DNA of 64,000 nt, taken from NCBI GenBank assembly GCA_905221605.1, contig CAJNDS010002812.1:243501-307500 (forward strand). The letters are read 5' to 3'. Under the pieces are notes generated by a model that did not search any database, was not told the DNA's origin, and was given only the letters and a program-made list of their open reading frames with translations. Every line of letters starts with the position of its first letter. Within the stretch, counting starts at the first letter, position 1. Positions 40,331 through 49,565 of this stretch are shown piece after piece. This DNA is from Symbiodinium natans. Lineage: Eukaryota > Sar > Dinophyceae > Suessiales > Symbiodiniaceae. A program made the position numbers and the translations under genes.

Positions 40331-40813
40331 TTGGGGTTGGGAGTTTGCGCAGCGCACGCTCTTCCATTACAGGTGTGGTCCACAGGCACTGCCGCCTCAG
40401 GTTTGCGCAGAACGTTTGCAAGCACAACGGAGATCTGCAGACTCACACCGTTGCTGCTTTTACCTCAGTTGGGCGCAGTTGCATCGGGCAGTGTGTGTGT
40501 GTGTATTTCACTGGGGAACCGGAGGACGTCGAGCTATGCGGCAAATCTCAGGCTCTATCAAAGTGAAGAAGAGGCCATAGCCTTTGCCTCGTATAGCAAT
40601 AACCACACTTTTCAGAATGAAGCAAACGGAAGCCCTACCTTCTTTAGTGAGGAGGGTACACGCATGAGACTCTCCCTCAAAGATAGCAACTCCGACCCTG
40701 GACATGCGCGTCCGCAGGATGCATGGTTGTTGGGATTGCGACTACCATGTCTGTGCAGTTTGCGAAGTCAAGTTCCAGGACGATCGCTGTCTGGTGCGAA
40801 GGGCTCTGTGTAG
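40331..40813 (+). CDS. 160-codon open frame, possibly part of a gene
   Basis: The frame begins in heptamer sequence and reads through unique DNA, including RLYQSEEEAIAFASYSNNHT and FFSEEGTRMRLSLKDSNSDP. Candidate splice sites inside (TTCCATTACAG at 40372; GTCCGCAG at 40717) make a single uninterrupted exon doubtful. The alternative 3' frame from 40718 is listed separately. Unrecognised. Confidence 0.27.
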   Translation: MGLGVCAAHALPLQVWSTGTAASGLRRTFASTTEICRLTPLLLLPQLGAVASGSVCVCISLGNRRTSSYAANLRLYQSEEEAIAFASYSNNHTFQNEANGSPTFFSEEGTRMRLSLKDSNSDPGHARPQDAWLLGLRLPCLCSLRSQVPGRSLSGAKGSV

Positions 40814-40877
40814 CTTGGGGACTTGGGGATTGAGGATCTGGAGTTCCGCTGCTTCAATAAACAAGGCAGAACTATAG
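40718..40877 (+). CDS. Cys-rich exon candidate, paralogue of 47159
   Basis: Acceptor GCGTCCGCAG, then 52 codons to TAG at 40875-40877. It starts MHGCWDCDYHVCAVCEVKFQ. Aligned without gaps to GCHVCNYDVGSCCAPKFQ at 47165, the two share G-C-x2-C-x-Y-x-V-x3-C-x2-K-F-Q. 'CxxCxYDVCxxC' is typical of small zinc-binding modules such as ZZ and DC1 fingers (family knowledge). The shared spacing is the best support for both exons. Confidence 0.38.
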
Positions 40878-40879
40878 CC

Positions 40880-41630
40880 CCCTTAGAAATATTCTTATGT
40901 CTATGAAACACAAGGGAATATTCAATATTTGATAAAAAGGTTCTAAGGGGAGCATAGAGAACATGAGAATGCACAGCCGAACAAGATTTGTGGAGTTGTA
41001 GGACGATGCAGGAAGACGTGTTCCCATGCTGGCTTGTGGCAAGCAAGGTTTGGATGTGGGGTTCCTTTCATGCCCTCCCCCCCCCGCTCCCAACCCAGTA
41101 CAACAACAGAACAAAGACGCCCACTAGTTTTAGCTGGCTGCAACATGTCAGCACTGCTGCGTACCCATGGATCCTTGCACTCGAAACCCTAAACCCTAAA
41201 CCGTAAACCCTAGAAACCCCAGTAGTCCTCTTCTGCTTGGCAGGACCTTGATTGGCCGCTCGGATCGGAAGGTGATTGCTGCAGTTCATCATGCTGGAAT
41301 CCGTAAACCTGAGGTTTCGAGGGAGGGACCCTTATAAGGGACCTTTGGATTGGGGTTTAGGGTTTAGGGTTTGGGTTATTTGGGGGTTATTTAGGGCTAC
41401 TTAGGCATATAGGGGCTACATACGGTATACATATATATATATGTACATATGTATATATGCACATAGGGGTTTTTTAGGGGAAGAAGATTACGGGCCCCTT
41501 CTAGGGGTCCCTCCTTATTCTACCCCTGAAAGGTTCCATCGGAACTCCCCACTTGGGATGTGCCCGCTTGCACTAGCAGTGCTCATGGCGACTCGAACAG
41601 GGAGTGTGATAATCCGTGTTGAGGACTGTT
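40880..41630. other. Region without a supportable gene
   Basis: Minus-strand frames of 80-92 codons (40768-41146) and a plus-strand frame across 40988-41206 overlap; none has a motif. CCCTAAA/CCGTAAA tract at 41183-41212, TA-rich stretch at 41426-41465. Confidence 0.35.
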
Positions 41631-41631
41631 A

Positions 41632-41683
41632 CCCTAAACCCTAAACCCTAAACCCTAAACCCTAAACCCTAAACCCTAAACGC
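41632..41683 (-). repeat. Interstitial telomere-like tract (CCCTAAA)7
   Basis: Perfect array. Confidence 0.96.
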
Positions 41684-42237
41684 CCTAAACATCCCAACTC
41701 CCCACTTACTAAGAACCATCAGAGTCAAGAGCACTGTTCGGTGAGCTTGCTGAGCGCCAGAAAGTTGCACCCAGGCGATACAAACCTGAACAGAAGACCC
41801 AGAACCAAACCACCAAGACCGAGCTCGAAACCTCACACCTCTTGGGCTTCTTTACAGACCAACCACTCCACGTACTGTAGAAAAGCCTTCAACCCAATAA
41901 CCCTAAACAGAAGGGTTCAAGGAACATGCGGCCAAAAAAGGCCGAGTGCCGAAACCCTGGACCCGAAAACCAGGCCCCAACTTGTGAACCTTGAACGAGG
42001 AGCTGACGGATGTAGGGTCTGAAGTGTTTTTGCGAGGTAGTAAGGTTGAGGGGTCTACAGGTAGACCCTAGATTCATCATGCCTCACCCCTCAACCCTAG
42101 ACTCTACAGAGGGTTTAAGGGTCTCTAGCTATCATTGGGTTGTATAGAACCGCCTGCAACCGCAGGCATCCCACGTTGTCCCGCATTGCAGCTGGACCCA
42201 CGAACCAAACCCTAAACCCTAAACCCTAAACCCTCAG

Positions 42238-42371
42238 GTATAGAAACTGGTTTTCCTACTGGCACCCGCTGCCTGGTGAAGCGGTGGACACTTGGCCCGC
42301 TGCGGATGAGGCCAGGGGCGTCAGGTTGATGTCTGCGCTGAAGACCGAGGAAGTTTCTGTCCCAGAAAGAG
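42238..42371 (+). CDS. Exon-like island with strong architecture
   Basis: Acceptor CCCTAAACCCTCAG and donor AGAG/GTTTAGGG both come straight from telomere-like sequence. Open for 44 codons, reading YRNWFSYWHPLPGEAVDTWP then AADEARGVRLMSALKTEEVS. Aromatic and acidic content make it one of the most coding-like islands. No family recognised. It is the clearest example of an exon set between a CCCTAAA tract and a TTTAGGG word. Confidence 0.38.
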
Positions 42372-42479
42372 GTTTAGGGGCTTCAGGGTCTAGGCTTTCA
42401 GTGTTTTCGGGTTTAAGGTTAAGGGTTTGGGGCTTCAGAGCCTGAGAAGTTAAAGACCTGTAAGCGCCAAGCCATTAAA

Positions 42480-42850
42480 CTAAGAAACCTAAACCCTAAA
42501 TCCTAAACCCTAAACCCTAAACCCTAAACTCTAAGCCACTAAACAAAAGAATATACTGCGGGCTGCATCATTGGTGCGTGTGCCCAGTGGCAACCTTCAG
42601 TGGCTTTACGCTTTCGGGTCCACCTTAAGGTTGGTTTAGGGTTTAGGGTCTAGGGTTTGGGGGTTTAGGGTTTAGGGTTTGGGGTTTAGGGTTTAGGGTT
42701 TTAGGGCTTCTTTGCAGAGGCAGAGCCCGCCACGAGCAGTACGGATGCGGGCCCCAAGGCGCAGATGTACAGCGTTCACTGGGGGGTTCTCTGTTACCAG
42801 GGTTTAGGGTTTTGGGTTTTGGGTTTAGGGTGAGGGATTCTCTCCCTTTT
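42480..42850. repeat. Alternating short telomere-like tracts
   Basis: CCCTAAA tract 42488-42540, TTTAGGG tracts 42638-42705 and 42800-42832, separated by islands of 70-100 bp with acceptor-like borders (for example CTTCTTTGCAG at 42720). Confidence 0.9.
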
Positions 42851-43410
42851 CGGGTCCTTATTATAAGGCGGCCCCTACCGTCTTCTTAACAACAAGGGGA
42901 TCTATTGTTGGATCCTCCCGGCGGTCTGGGGTCATCTTCACGTTATTCTTCGTGTTCTTGAGAGCCTGTAAGAAGTGTTCTCTCGTCATCATTGATGCTG
43001 CATTCTGATAGAATGTACAGTGAACATGGCGCAGATAGTCCCTAAACCCTAAACCCTAGACGCTTAACTCTAAGCCCTAAACCCTAAACCGCGAAAAGCG
43101 AAGGACTTGGTGTAAAGAACCGAACTATACGACGTCGCATGCCAACGCACGAAAAGCAGTAATCTTGATAAACCTTAGAGTCTTAGAGGGCTTTGGTGAC
43201 AAGAATGCACGCATAAGTTTACGGTGGGCTCCATGTGTAGGGGGAAAACCATACTAGCTCCTCGGACCATAAACCAACCTCTTTAACCCTTATACCTCAA
43301 AACCCCCATAGCTTATACCTCGCTACTGCCCGCAAACGCAAAGCGATGCTAAATCGAAGGATCACATAGCTAGCTTTGTCGAGCGGGCCTTTTGTGGGCG
43401 TGTTGAGGGC
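42850..43410. other. Region without a supportable gene
   Basis: Unique sequence with a decayed CCCTAAA tract at 43041-43092. Confidence 0.4.
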
Positions 43411-43416
43411 TAGGCT

Positions 43417-43470
43417 TTGGGACGTTACCCCCTTATACTAACAGTCCTTTAGTAATTAGGAACATCCCAA
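43417..43470. mobile_element. Family A MITE, copy 4 (54 bp), exact 8-bp TSD
   Basis: Left TTGGGACGTTACCCCCTTAT and right GGAACATCCCAA remain, the middle being deleted. Flanks 43409-43416 and 43471-43478 are both GCTAGGCT, a perfect 8-bp target duplication in non-telomeric DNA. This copy defines the element borders best. Confidence 0.92.
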
Positions 43471-43650
43471 GCTAGGCTGCTGGCAGCTTTCTGAGACGAA
43501 TGTCGCCCAGGAACAGAGGAATGTCGCCCAGAAACGGAGTACAACCGAGCCCCACACAGATCCCCTAGCTGCTGTTCCTCCAGCACACCACCTACCTAAC
43601 GGCACTTAGAACCCAAAGCAACTGGCGTATAGGCCACGATCACGGAAAGT

Positions 43651-43908
43651 TTAGGGGTTCTCGTTGAGGGTGGCATAGTTACCCAAGGTCGGCACAGGGC
43701 CTAGGGGAGTTGCCCAGGAAGTGTAGGCATCATGGGAGAAGACGTCTCCAGAAGCATTGCTCATAGGGGGGGGGGGGGAGGAGTAATCCAGCCCTACCCA
43801 GAGTAAACGCTCATGACTTGAAACGGGGCATGTACCTTGACTATTGTAGATACTTCCTCCTTCAACTTCAAAGCCGAGGCAACTTCTAGAAGCCCTTGAC
43901 ACCAACAT
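43651..43908 (-). CDS. 85-codon open frame on the minus strand
   Basis: Reads MLVSRASRSCLGFEVEGGSI and later SHDAYTSWATPLGPVPTLGN. It crosses a poly(G)/poly(C) run (43768-43779), which gives the Pro run. No recognised motif. Weak call. Confidence 0.15.
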   Translation of the reverse strand: MLVSRASRSCLGFEVEGGSIYNSQGTCPVSSHERLLWVGLDYSSPPPPMSNASGDVFSHDAYTSWATPLGPVPTLGNYATLNENP

Positions 43909-44004
43909 GCCCGGATAAGGAATACAGCTTCAGCATGCAGAATTCGACGTCCTTCCGGGTTGATTTCCTCAACTAAGGGATGTTTGAGCCCACTGGGCTT
44001 TCCC

Positions 44005-44073
44005 GAAACCCTAAACCCTAAACCCTAAACCCTAAACCCTAAACCCTAAACCCTAAACCCTAAACCCTAAACC
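44005..44073 (-). repeat. Interstitial telomere-like tract (CCCTAAA)9-10
   Basis: Perfect array. Confidence 0.97.
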
Positions 44074-44103
44074 TCTCTTTCATATATAATTTAAATGTTA
44101 AGG

Positions 44104-44674
44104 AGTTACTGGGCAAGGTCGCCGTTTTACTGGGCAAGGTCGCCGTTTTACTGGGCAAGGTCGATTTTTTGACCAAAATCGACCTTGCCCAGTAAAACGG
44201 CGACCTTGCCCAGTAAAACGGCGACCTTGCCCAGTAAAACGGCGACCTTGCCCAGTAAAACGGCCGTTTTACTGGGCAAGGTCGCCGTTTTACTGGGCAA
44301 GGTCGATTTTGTGACCGAAGGTGCCGTTTTACTGGGCAAGGTCGCCGTTTTACTGGGCAAGGTCGATTTTTTGACCAAAATCGACCTTGCCCAGTAAAAC
44401 GGCGACCTTGCCCAGTAAAACGGCCTTGCCCAGTAAAACGGCCGTTTACTGGGCAAGGTCGCCGTTTTACTGGGCAAGGTCGCCGTTTTACTGGGCAAGG
44501 TCGATTTTGTGACCGAAGGTCGCCGTTTTACTGGGCAAGGTCACCGTTTTACTGGGCAAGGTCGATTTTTTGACCAAAATCGACCTTGCCCAGTAAAACG
44601 GCAACCTTGCCCAGTAAAACGGCGACCTTGCCCAGTAAAACGGCCATGTTTACTGGGCAAGGTCGCCGTTTTAC
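44104..44674. repeat. Inverted tandem array of a 21-bp unit
   Basis: The unit ACTGGGCAAGGTCGCCGTTT occurs about 24 times. Runs of 2-4 units in one orientation meet runs in the other, either at ACGGCCGT centres or across a palindromic linker TCGATTTTTTGACCAAAATC (three times); the related linker TCGATTTTGTGACCGAAGGT occurs twice. The whole forms a higher-order period of about 200-220 bp. Frames across it (LPSKTATLPSKTA and LGKVAVLLGKV) are artefacts. Confidence 0.93.
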
Positions 44675-44818
44675 CACCCCCCCCCTCCCCCCCCCACACA
44701 CCACCCCACCCCCCCCCCGCCCACCCCCACCCCCCCCCCCACCCCCCCCCCCCCACCCCCCCCCCCACCCCCCCCCCACACCCCCGCCCCACCCCCGCCC
44801 CCACCCCCCCCCCCCCCA
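44674..44818 (-). repeat. C-rich low-complexity block
   Basis: About 145 bp of C runs broken by single A or G bases. Apparent Pro- and Gly-rich frames arise from it. Confidence 0.95.
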
Positions 44819-44849
44819 GGTGAGTGACCCCAGATCGGCCAGGGTCCCT

Positions 44850-44948
44850 ATGAAAAATGCGTTTAGTACTGAAATCGACGGTTCTGGGTGGCCTCTCGTT
44901 TTCCGGATTTTCGACGAAAACCGAGCCTTCACCGACAGGGGCTTTTAA
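44850..44948 (+). CDS. Short ATG-to-stop frame (MKNAFSTEIDGSGW...)
   Basis: ATG at 44850, 32 codons to TAA at 44946-44948, between the two inverted arrays: MKNAFSTEIDGSGWPLVFRI then FDENRAFTDRGF. Residue use looks coding. It could be an isolated exon or a remnant of the element carrying the arrays. Confidence 0.25.
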   Translation: MKNAFSTEIDGSGWPLVFRIFDENRAFTDRGF

Positions 44949-44993
44949 ACCGTGGGTTTAGGGCCCCCGCCACCCCCCCCCGTCCCACCCGTC

Positions 44994-45373
44994 GTAACGC
45001 CTCACCCCTTCCAAGCACATCACCCCCCGATAAGCAAGACCTGGAATCATGTATTTTCACTCGTAACGTCTCATCCCTTCCAAGCACATCATCCAAGCAC
45101 ATCACCCCCCGATAAGCAAGACCTGGAATCATGCACTTTCACTCGTAACATCTCACCCCTTCCAAGCATGATTCCAGGTCTTGTTTATCGGGGGGTGATG
45201 TGCTTGGAAGGGGTGAGGCGTTACGAGTGAAAATGCATGATTCCAGGTCTTGCTTATCGGGGGGTGATGTGCTTGGAAGGGGTGAGACGTTACGAGTGAC
45301 AGTGAAAATGCATGATTCCAGGTCTTGGTATCGGGGGGCGATGTGCTTGGAAGGGGTGAGACGTTACGGCATG
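44994..45373. repeat. Inverted array of a ~70-bp unit
   Basis: The unit runs CGTAACG.CTCACCCCTTCC, AAGCACATCACCCCCCGATA, AGCAAGACCTGGAATCATG, then TTTTCACT. Two full and one short copy in this orientation (44994-45171) are followed by three copies in the inverse orientation (45170-45373), giving a long hairpin. One copy carries a 13-bp internal duplication (ATCCAAGCACATC). Confidence 0.93.
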
Positions 45374-45399
45374 GGTGCGTCGGACTAGAAATTAAGAAA

Positions 45400-45900
45400 A
45401 ACTTTTTATTTTCTTAATGTTATGGGATTCTTTGGGCGGGTGGGTTTTTTTCCGTTGCCTACACACACTGCTGGCCTAGTAAATGCTCGAACTTGAGATG
45501 CTGAACCCTAAACCCTAAACCCTAAACCCTCAGCGCAGGGACGCCCTTACTGCCCGGGCGGGCACGGCATGGTAGAGTTTTTCACGGCTTTGAAGCCCAA
45601 GATCAGGCGCCTCCAGGGGTTGCAACCTAAAGGTCGTGGGGCTGTTGGGTGTAATTCGGGTTGAGGATTTTGGGGTTTAGGACCCGCACGGGTCAGCAGA
45701 AGCTAGATCAGGGGTTTTTTGGGTTTTAAACCCCTCCAAAGCCCCAAAGCCCGCAAAGCCCCCAAACTTTCCAAACCCCCCACCCTCATGGGGAGTCAGG
45801 GCCCCTATTTCAGGGAACTGCAAGGGTGGGGGGCCTTGGAGGATGAAAGCATCTTGTTACGTCTTTGGGTCTAAACATGAAATTACGGGTGTTAGTATGC
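45400..45900. other. Region without a supportable gene
   Basis: Short CCCTAAA tract at 45505-45530, otherwise unique sequence. Confidence 0.4.
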
Positions 45901-45913
45901 AAGGTAAATAGAA

Positions 45914-46002
45914 GGTATGTATGTATGTATGTATGTATGTATGTATGTATGTATGTATGTATGTATGTATGTATGTATGTATGTATGTATGTATGTATGT
46001 AT
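45914..46002. repeat. (ATGT)22 microsatellite
   Basis: Perfect tetranucleotide array of about 22 units. Confidence 0.97.
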
Positions 46003-46004
46003 AC

Positions 46005-46380
46005 ATGGCCCAAAATTACAGATGCAGCGAATATGTAATATGTATATATGTAAAATCACATCTGCACATATGTAGTGTGTACAAGGGGTGACGACCCTGC
46101 AGAGTATCTGGTGCCGACGTGTAGTTGAGTCCGTGTGCTGCTTGAGATGGGCGTTTAGGCACCACGTAGCAATCATGCAGCCAACACGTTGTCTGTGTTT
46201 AGGGCCGACTTTGCTTTCAGCCTGAGACGTCCAGATTCTGAGTGCACCTTCCAGTAGCTCAGCCTTGAACCAACTCTTGCAAAGATAGCACCTAATCGGA
46301 AGACCCATCCCCCAAACAACCCCCTACTAAAACCCTATAAACCCTCAACCGCACGTAGCCGACATTCTGTCCGTCCCTGC
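46005..46380. other. Unique stretch with a minus-strand frame
   Basis: A 138-codon frame on the minus strand (45892-46308) starts in unique DNA (GLPIRCYLCKSWFKAELLEG, RIWTSQAESKVGPKHRQRVG) and ends in the ATGT microsatellite. The first 90 codons are free of repeats and moderately coding-like. No family recognised. Confidence 0.25.
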
Positions 46381-46383
46381 AGG

Positions 46384-46470
46384 TGTGATGTCTGCGGCGA
46401 ACCGCAGCCACCGTTTGTTAGGCTTGGCTCTTTAGACCCTGGGCTTCCTGATGCTGGGGTTTGGGGATTA
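46384..46470 (+). CDS. CxxC exon-like island 2 (CDVCGEPQ)
   Basis: After CCGTCCCTGCAG the frame reads CDVCGEPQPPFVRLGSLDPG. The first eight residues match CDICGQPQ at 39699, and both follow an acceptor-like CAG. The right end grades into TTTAGGG sequence. Confidence 0.27.
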
Positions 46471-47035
46471 AGGGTTTAGGGTTTAGGGTTTAGGGCATTA
46501 GGATTTAGGATTTAGGATTCATATCTCCGTCCTCATTTTTTGTAGACCCCCACATGGGTTTAAGTTTTGCTTACTGACAAGTGCCGATGACTCATCCGAG
46601 ATTGCGATGGAGACAGGAATAGCGACGAGAAAGCTCAAACACGCTCGTGCCGCACATGCTGCTATACGATCTACAACACACATCCTCATGCCATGACCAC
46701 GCGGTGAGGCTGTGTCTTTGCAGGTTGACTTAACATCATTTGTGTATATATATATATAATGTATATGTTCTATGTGCACGTAAATGTTGTATATGTTTGC
46801 TCTACATCGCCTCGCGGTGGGTCATGCGGAGGGGGAGAGGTGAGCGTACAATATTTACACGCAAAAATGTACATAAAGAAATAAATAGATAAATACATAC
46901 ATAAACAAGTAAACAAAGTATGCAGAGGTATGTGCTACAACAAATTGAATTATAAGGTCCAAAGCCCCCCCATCAAGTCCATGCGCTTCATGGGCCTGGG
47001 GATTTGCGGTAATGGGGTTTAGGGCCTAGGGATTA

Positions 47036-47088
47036 GGTTTAGGGTTTAGGGTTTAGGGTTTAGGGTTTAGGGTTTAGGGTTTAGGGCC
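47036..47088 (+). repeat. Interstitial telomere-like tract (TTTAGGG)7
   Basis: Perfect array ending GGGCCTTAAGG. Confidence 0.96.
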
Positions 47089-47158
47089 TTAAGGTTTTAG
47101 GTTTCGGACTTACCCGCTTGGGGGGGGGTGTTAGGCTTGTAGTCTTTGATCGTTGCAG

Positions 47159-47414
47159 GGCGTTTGGCTGCCACGTGTGCAACTACGACGTGGGCTCGTG
47201 CTGCGCGCCGAAGTTCCAGGCGTTGGGGTGGCCCGCGGCCGAAAAAAACCTAAGGCAAATAACAGAAGCCCTACGTATAACAGAATTAGGGGCCGGAATA
47301 ATTAGCATAAGTACTTCTAGGGTTTTGGGCGCTACTATGGTAGGTTCTTACAGTATGATTCTAGAGGGAGCAGAAGGGAATACTGTTAGTGTTCCGACCC
47401 CCTGTATTAAGTAA
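47159..47414 (+). CDS. Cys-rich exon candidate, 84 codons
   Basis: Acceptor GATCGTTGCAG, then open for 84 codons to TAA at 47412-47414. It begins AFGCHVCNYDVGSCCAPKFQ, the paralogue of the 40718 exon, and continues AAEKNLRQITEALRITELGA and SYSMILEGAEGNTVSVPTP. Length and the shared Cys motif make this one of the better exon calls. The first part would bind zinc if the CxxC pair is functional (inference). Confidence 0.4.
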
Positions 47415-47635
47415 CCATGAACGGATTGCCGGTGCAACTTCTGCCCCGATTGCAGGGTCTTTAAGAGTTGTCGCTTCGTTCTGGGTAGATTCCAACCTGA
47501 GCATATTGTCTTCACGCGACATAGGACATAGGGTTCACTCAACCCCAAAAAACTCGACACCCAGTTCCCCTGCACCCTCACACCCCCCGCGTAGCAGGAT
47601 GCATTCAACTTCGGGTTAAAGTGTAGGGGTTGAAG

Positions 47636-47720
47636 AAGGGTTTAGGGTTTAGGGTGTAGGGTTTGAGGGTTTAGGGGTGTAGGGGTTTAGGGGTTTAGGG
47701 TTTAGCGCCTAAGGCTGAGG
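47636..47720 (+). repeat. Degenerate TTTAGGG array
   Basis: TTTAGGG units interleaved with TGTAGGG and TTTAGGGG. Confidence 0.85.
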
Positions 47721-47994
47721 GTTTAGGGTCTACCTTGTTTGTCGGTTGAAGGGTTCTCCTAGCAAAGCCCTTAGAAGCCCTGGCTCTTGGCGTTGGCCAG
47801 GACGATGTTTGGCTGCGGGTGTGGCGAAGCCTTGCGGCACTGTGGGTTTAGAGTTTGCCCTTGGAGTTTGACGCTTAATCATTAAAACAACCTCGAACTG
47901 TAAACCCTAAACGCCCCTTTCCCAAAGATATGCGTAAAGTTATCTTGTGCCCTCAAAAAGGCAAATGCACCCAATGTGTACGGTGCATTTCCTT

Positions 47995-48017
47995 GGGGGG
48001 GGGGGGGGGGGGGGGGG
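47995..48017 (+). repeat. Poly(G) run, 23 bases
   Basis: Uninterrupted G23, 20 bp before a CCCCAAA array. Confidence 0.95.
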
Positions 48018-48035
48018 AGGCGGGCACAAGGCCCT

Positions 48036-48133
48036 GAACCCCAAACCCCAAACCCCAAACCCCAAACCCCAAACCCCAAACCCCAAACCCTAAACCCTAA
48101 ACCCTAAACCCTGAACCCTAAACCCTAAACCCT
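48036..48133 (-). repeat. CCCCAAA array passing into CCCTAAA
   Basis: Seven to eight CCCCAAA units followed by CCCTAAA units: two heptamer variants homogenised side by side. Confidence 0.95.
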
Positions 48134-48139
48134 CCAGCC

Positions 48140-48680
48140 CTAAGGCCGCAAGATGTATGGCTAGGATGTCCAGTTGTGCCCGTACTTCTTCAGAAAAGAC
48201 ATTGAGCAAAAGGGCACCCCTGAAGCTTTGCTTCTTAGGTTGCTGGGCAACCTGGTTGAGGGTTGCAGCGGGACACCCCCCAATATAATAGAGGGTTAAC
48301 GTAAGAAGAAGAATAAGAAGAAGAAAACAAGATCAAGGTACCTGAGGTTTTTTTCAGTTTTGAATTTAAGATTCGTCTAGGTAGGGTATTTTGGAGGAGT
48401 TGGAAGCTTTAATGCTTCCAGGTCCTCAGTGCCAAGATATGGATTTTTGGGGCTTGGCTTTGAGATTTGACCCTAAACCCTAAATCCTAAACCCTATACC
48501 CTAAACCCTAAACCCTCAAGACAAAATAAATAGAAATTGTATGTGGTACCAATCTGAATTTTCAAAGATATTTGTCTAAACAGCTGACAAACAGAGTTTA
48601 AGTAAATTAATCCAAAGCGGGGGGCCGGGAGGCCAAATGTTCAATTTACTTAAACCTGTGGGGCCTTCCCGGGCCCCGGC
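48140..48680. other. Region without a supportable gene
   Basis: Contains a short AAG-rich run (48302-48326), a decayed CCCTAAA tract (48472-48512) and an inverted pair AATTTACTTAAAC / GTTTAAGTAAATT (48595-48655) around GGGGGGCCGGGAGGCC. Confidence 0.45.
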
Positions 48681-48684
48681 AAAC

Positions 48685-48955
48685 CAAAGCCCAAATCACC
48701 TCCCAAAGCCCAAAATTGGCTTCCAAAACCCCAAATTGTCCCAAAGCCCAAAATTGCCTTCCCAAAACCGAAAATTGGCTCCCAAAGCCCAAAACTGGCT
48801 CCCAATGAAATTGGCTCCCAAAGCCCAAAATTGGCTGCCAAAGCGCAGCCCAGGAACCAGCCCAGTTTAGCAGTTTCAGTGCCAGCCCCAGCCCCAGCCC
48901 CAGCCCCACCCCGCCCCAGCCCCCAGCCCCAGCCCCAGTCCCAGGCCCAGCTCCA
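48685..48955. repeat. CCCAAAGCCCAAAATTGGCT array and CAGCCC array
   Basis: The 20-mer CCCAAAGCCCAAAATTGGCT recurs six to seven times with indels (48690-48845), then AGCCCC hexamers (48880-48950). Confidence 0.9.
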
Positions 48956-48976
48956 GCCACCCTATACAATTTCTAT

Positions 48977-49048
48977 AAACCCTAAACCCTAAACCCTAAA
49001 CCCTAAACCCAAAACCCTAAACCCTAAACCCTCAGGGTTTAGGGTTTA
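48977..49048. repeat. Head-to-head telomere-like tracts
   Basis: Seven CCCTAAA units, then CCCTCAGGGTTTAGGGTTTA, so the two orientations meet at CTCAGG. Confidence 0.92.
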
Positions 49049-49345
49049 AGGTTAAGAGTTTGGGGTTTGGGGGTGAAGCCTATTATGGCGAGTACCTCCT
49101 AGGGATGCACGGAATGATGCAGAAGTTGAGGGTTTAGGGTTTAGGGTTTCTGTTTCCGACCCCAAACCCGAAGCCCCAAAACCCTGCAAGTGTTCTAATG
49201 GGAAGCCCCACAGGTATCTTCTACGTACTACACATGCCATCAATATACCAGAGATCCAACCAGCGCATCCCCTAAAATAGCACCCCAACTAGCAAGATTC
49301 CCTTACAATAAGGACCCCAAGAAGGCACCCCTATTTTCGGAACCC

Positions 49346-49362
49346 CCCCCCCCCCCCCCCTA
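49346..49362 (-). repeat. Poly(C) run, 17 bases
   Basis: Directly precedes the longest CCCTAAA tract. Confidence 0.9.
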
Positions 49363-49368
49363 AAAAAC

Positions 49369-49558
49369 CTAAACCCTAAACCCTAAACCCTTAAACCCTA
49401 AACCACTAAACCCTAAACCCTAAACCCTAAACCCTAAACCCTAAACCCTAAACCCTAAACCCTAAACCCTAAACCCTAAACCCTAAACCCTGAACCCTGA
49501 ACCCTAAACCCTAAACCCTAAACCCTGAACCCTAAACCCTAAACCCTAAACCCTGAAC
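49369..49558 (-). repeat. Longest interstitial telomere-like tract, ~27 units
   Basis: About 190 bp of CCCTAAA with a few CCCTGAA, CCCTTAAA and CCACTAAA variants. Confidence 0.97.
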
Positions 49559-49565
49559 CATCCAG

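Noticed and set aside
44148-44948. LPSKTA / LGKVAVL repeat proteins and Pro- or Gly-rich proteins
   Set aside because: The 21-bp array (a multiple of 3) and C-rich block are open in many frames on both strands, so openness has no meaning. Only 44850-44948 is kept, weakly.
44104-45373. CRISPR array
   Set aside because: Repeats are contiguous and inverted, with no unique spacers of constant length; the context is eukaryotic.
45810-46013. Tyr/Ile/His/Thr repeat protein on the minus strand
   Set aside because: Translation of the (ATGT)22 microsatellite; only the repeat-free first part of the longer minus frame is mentioned.
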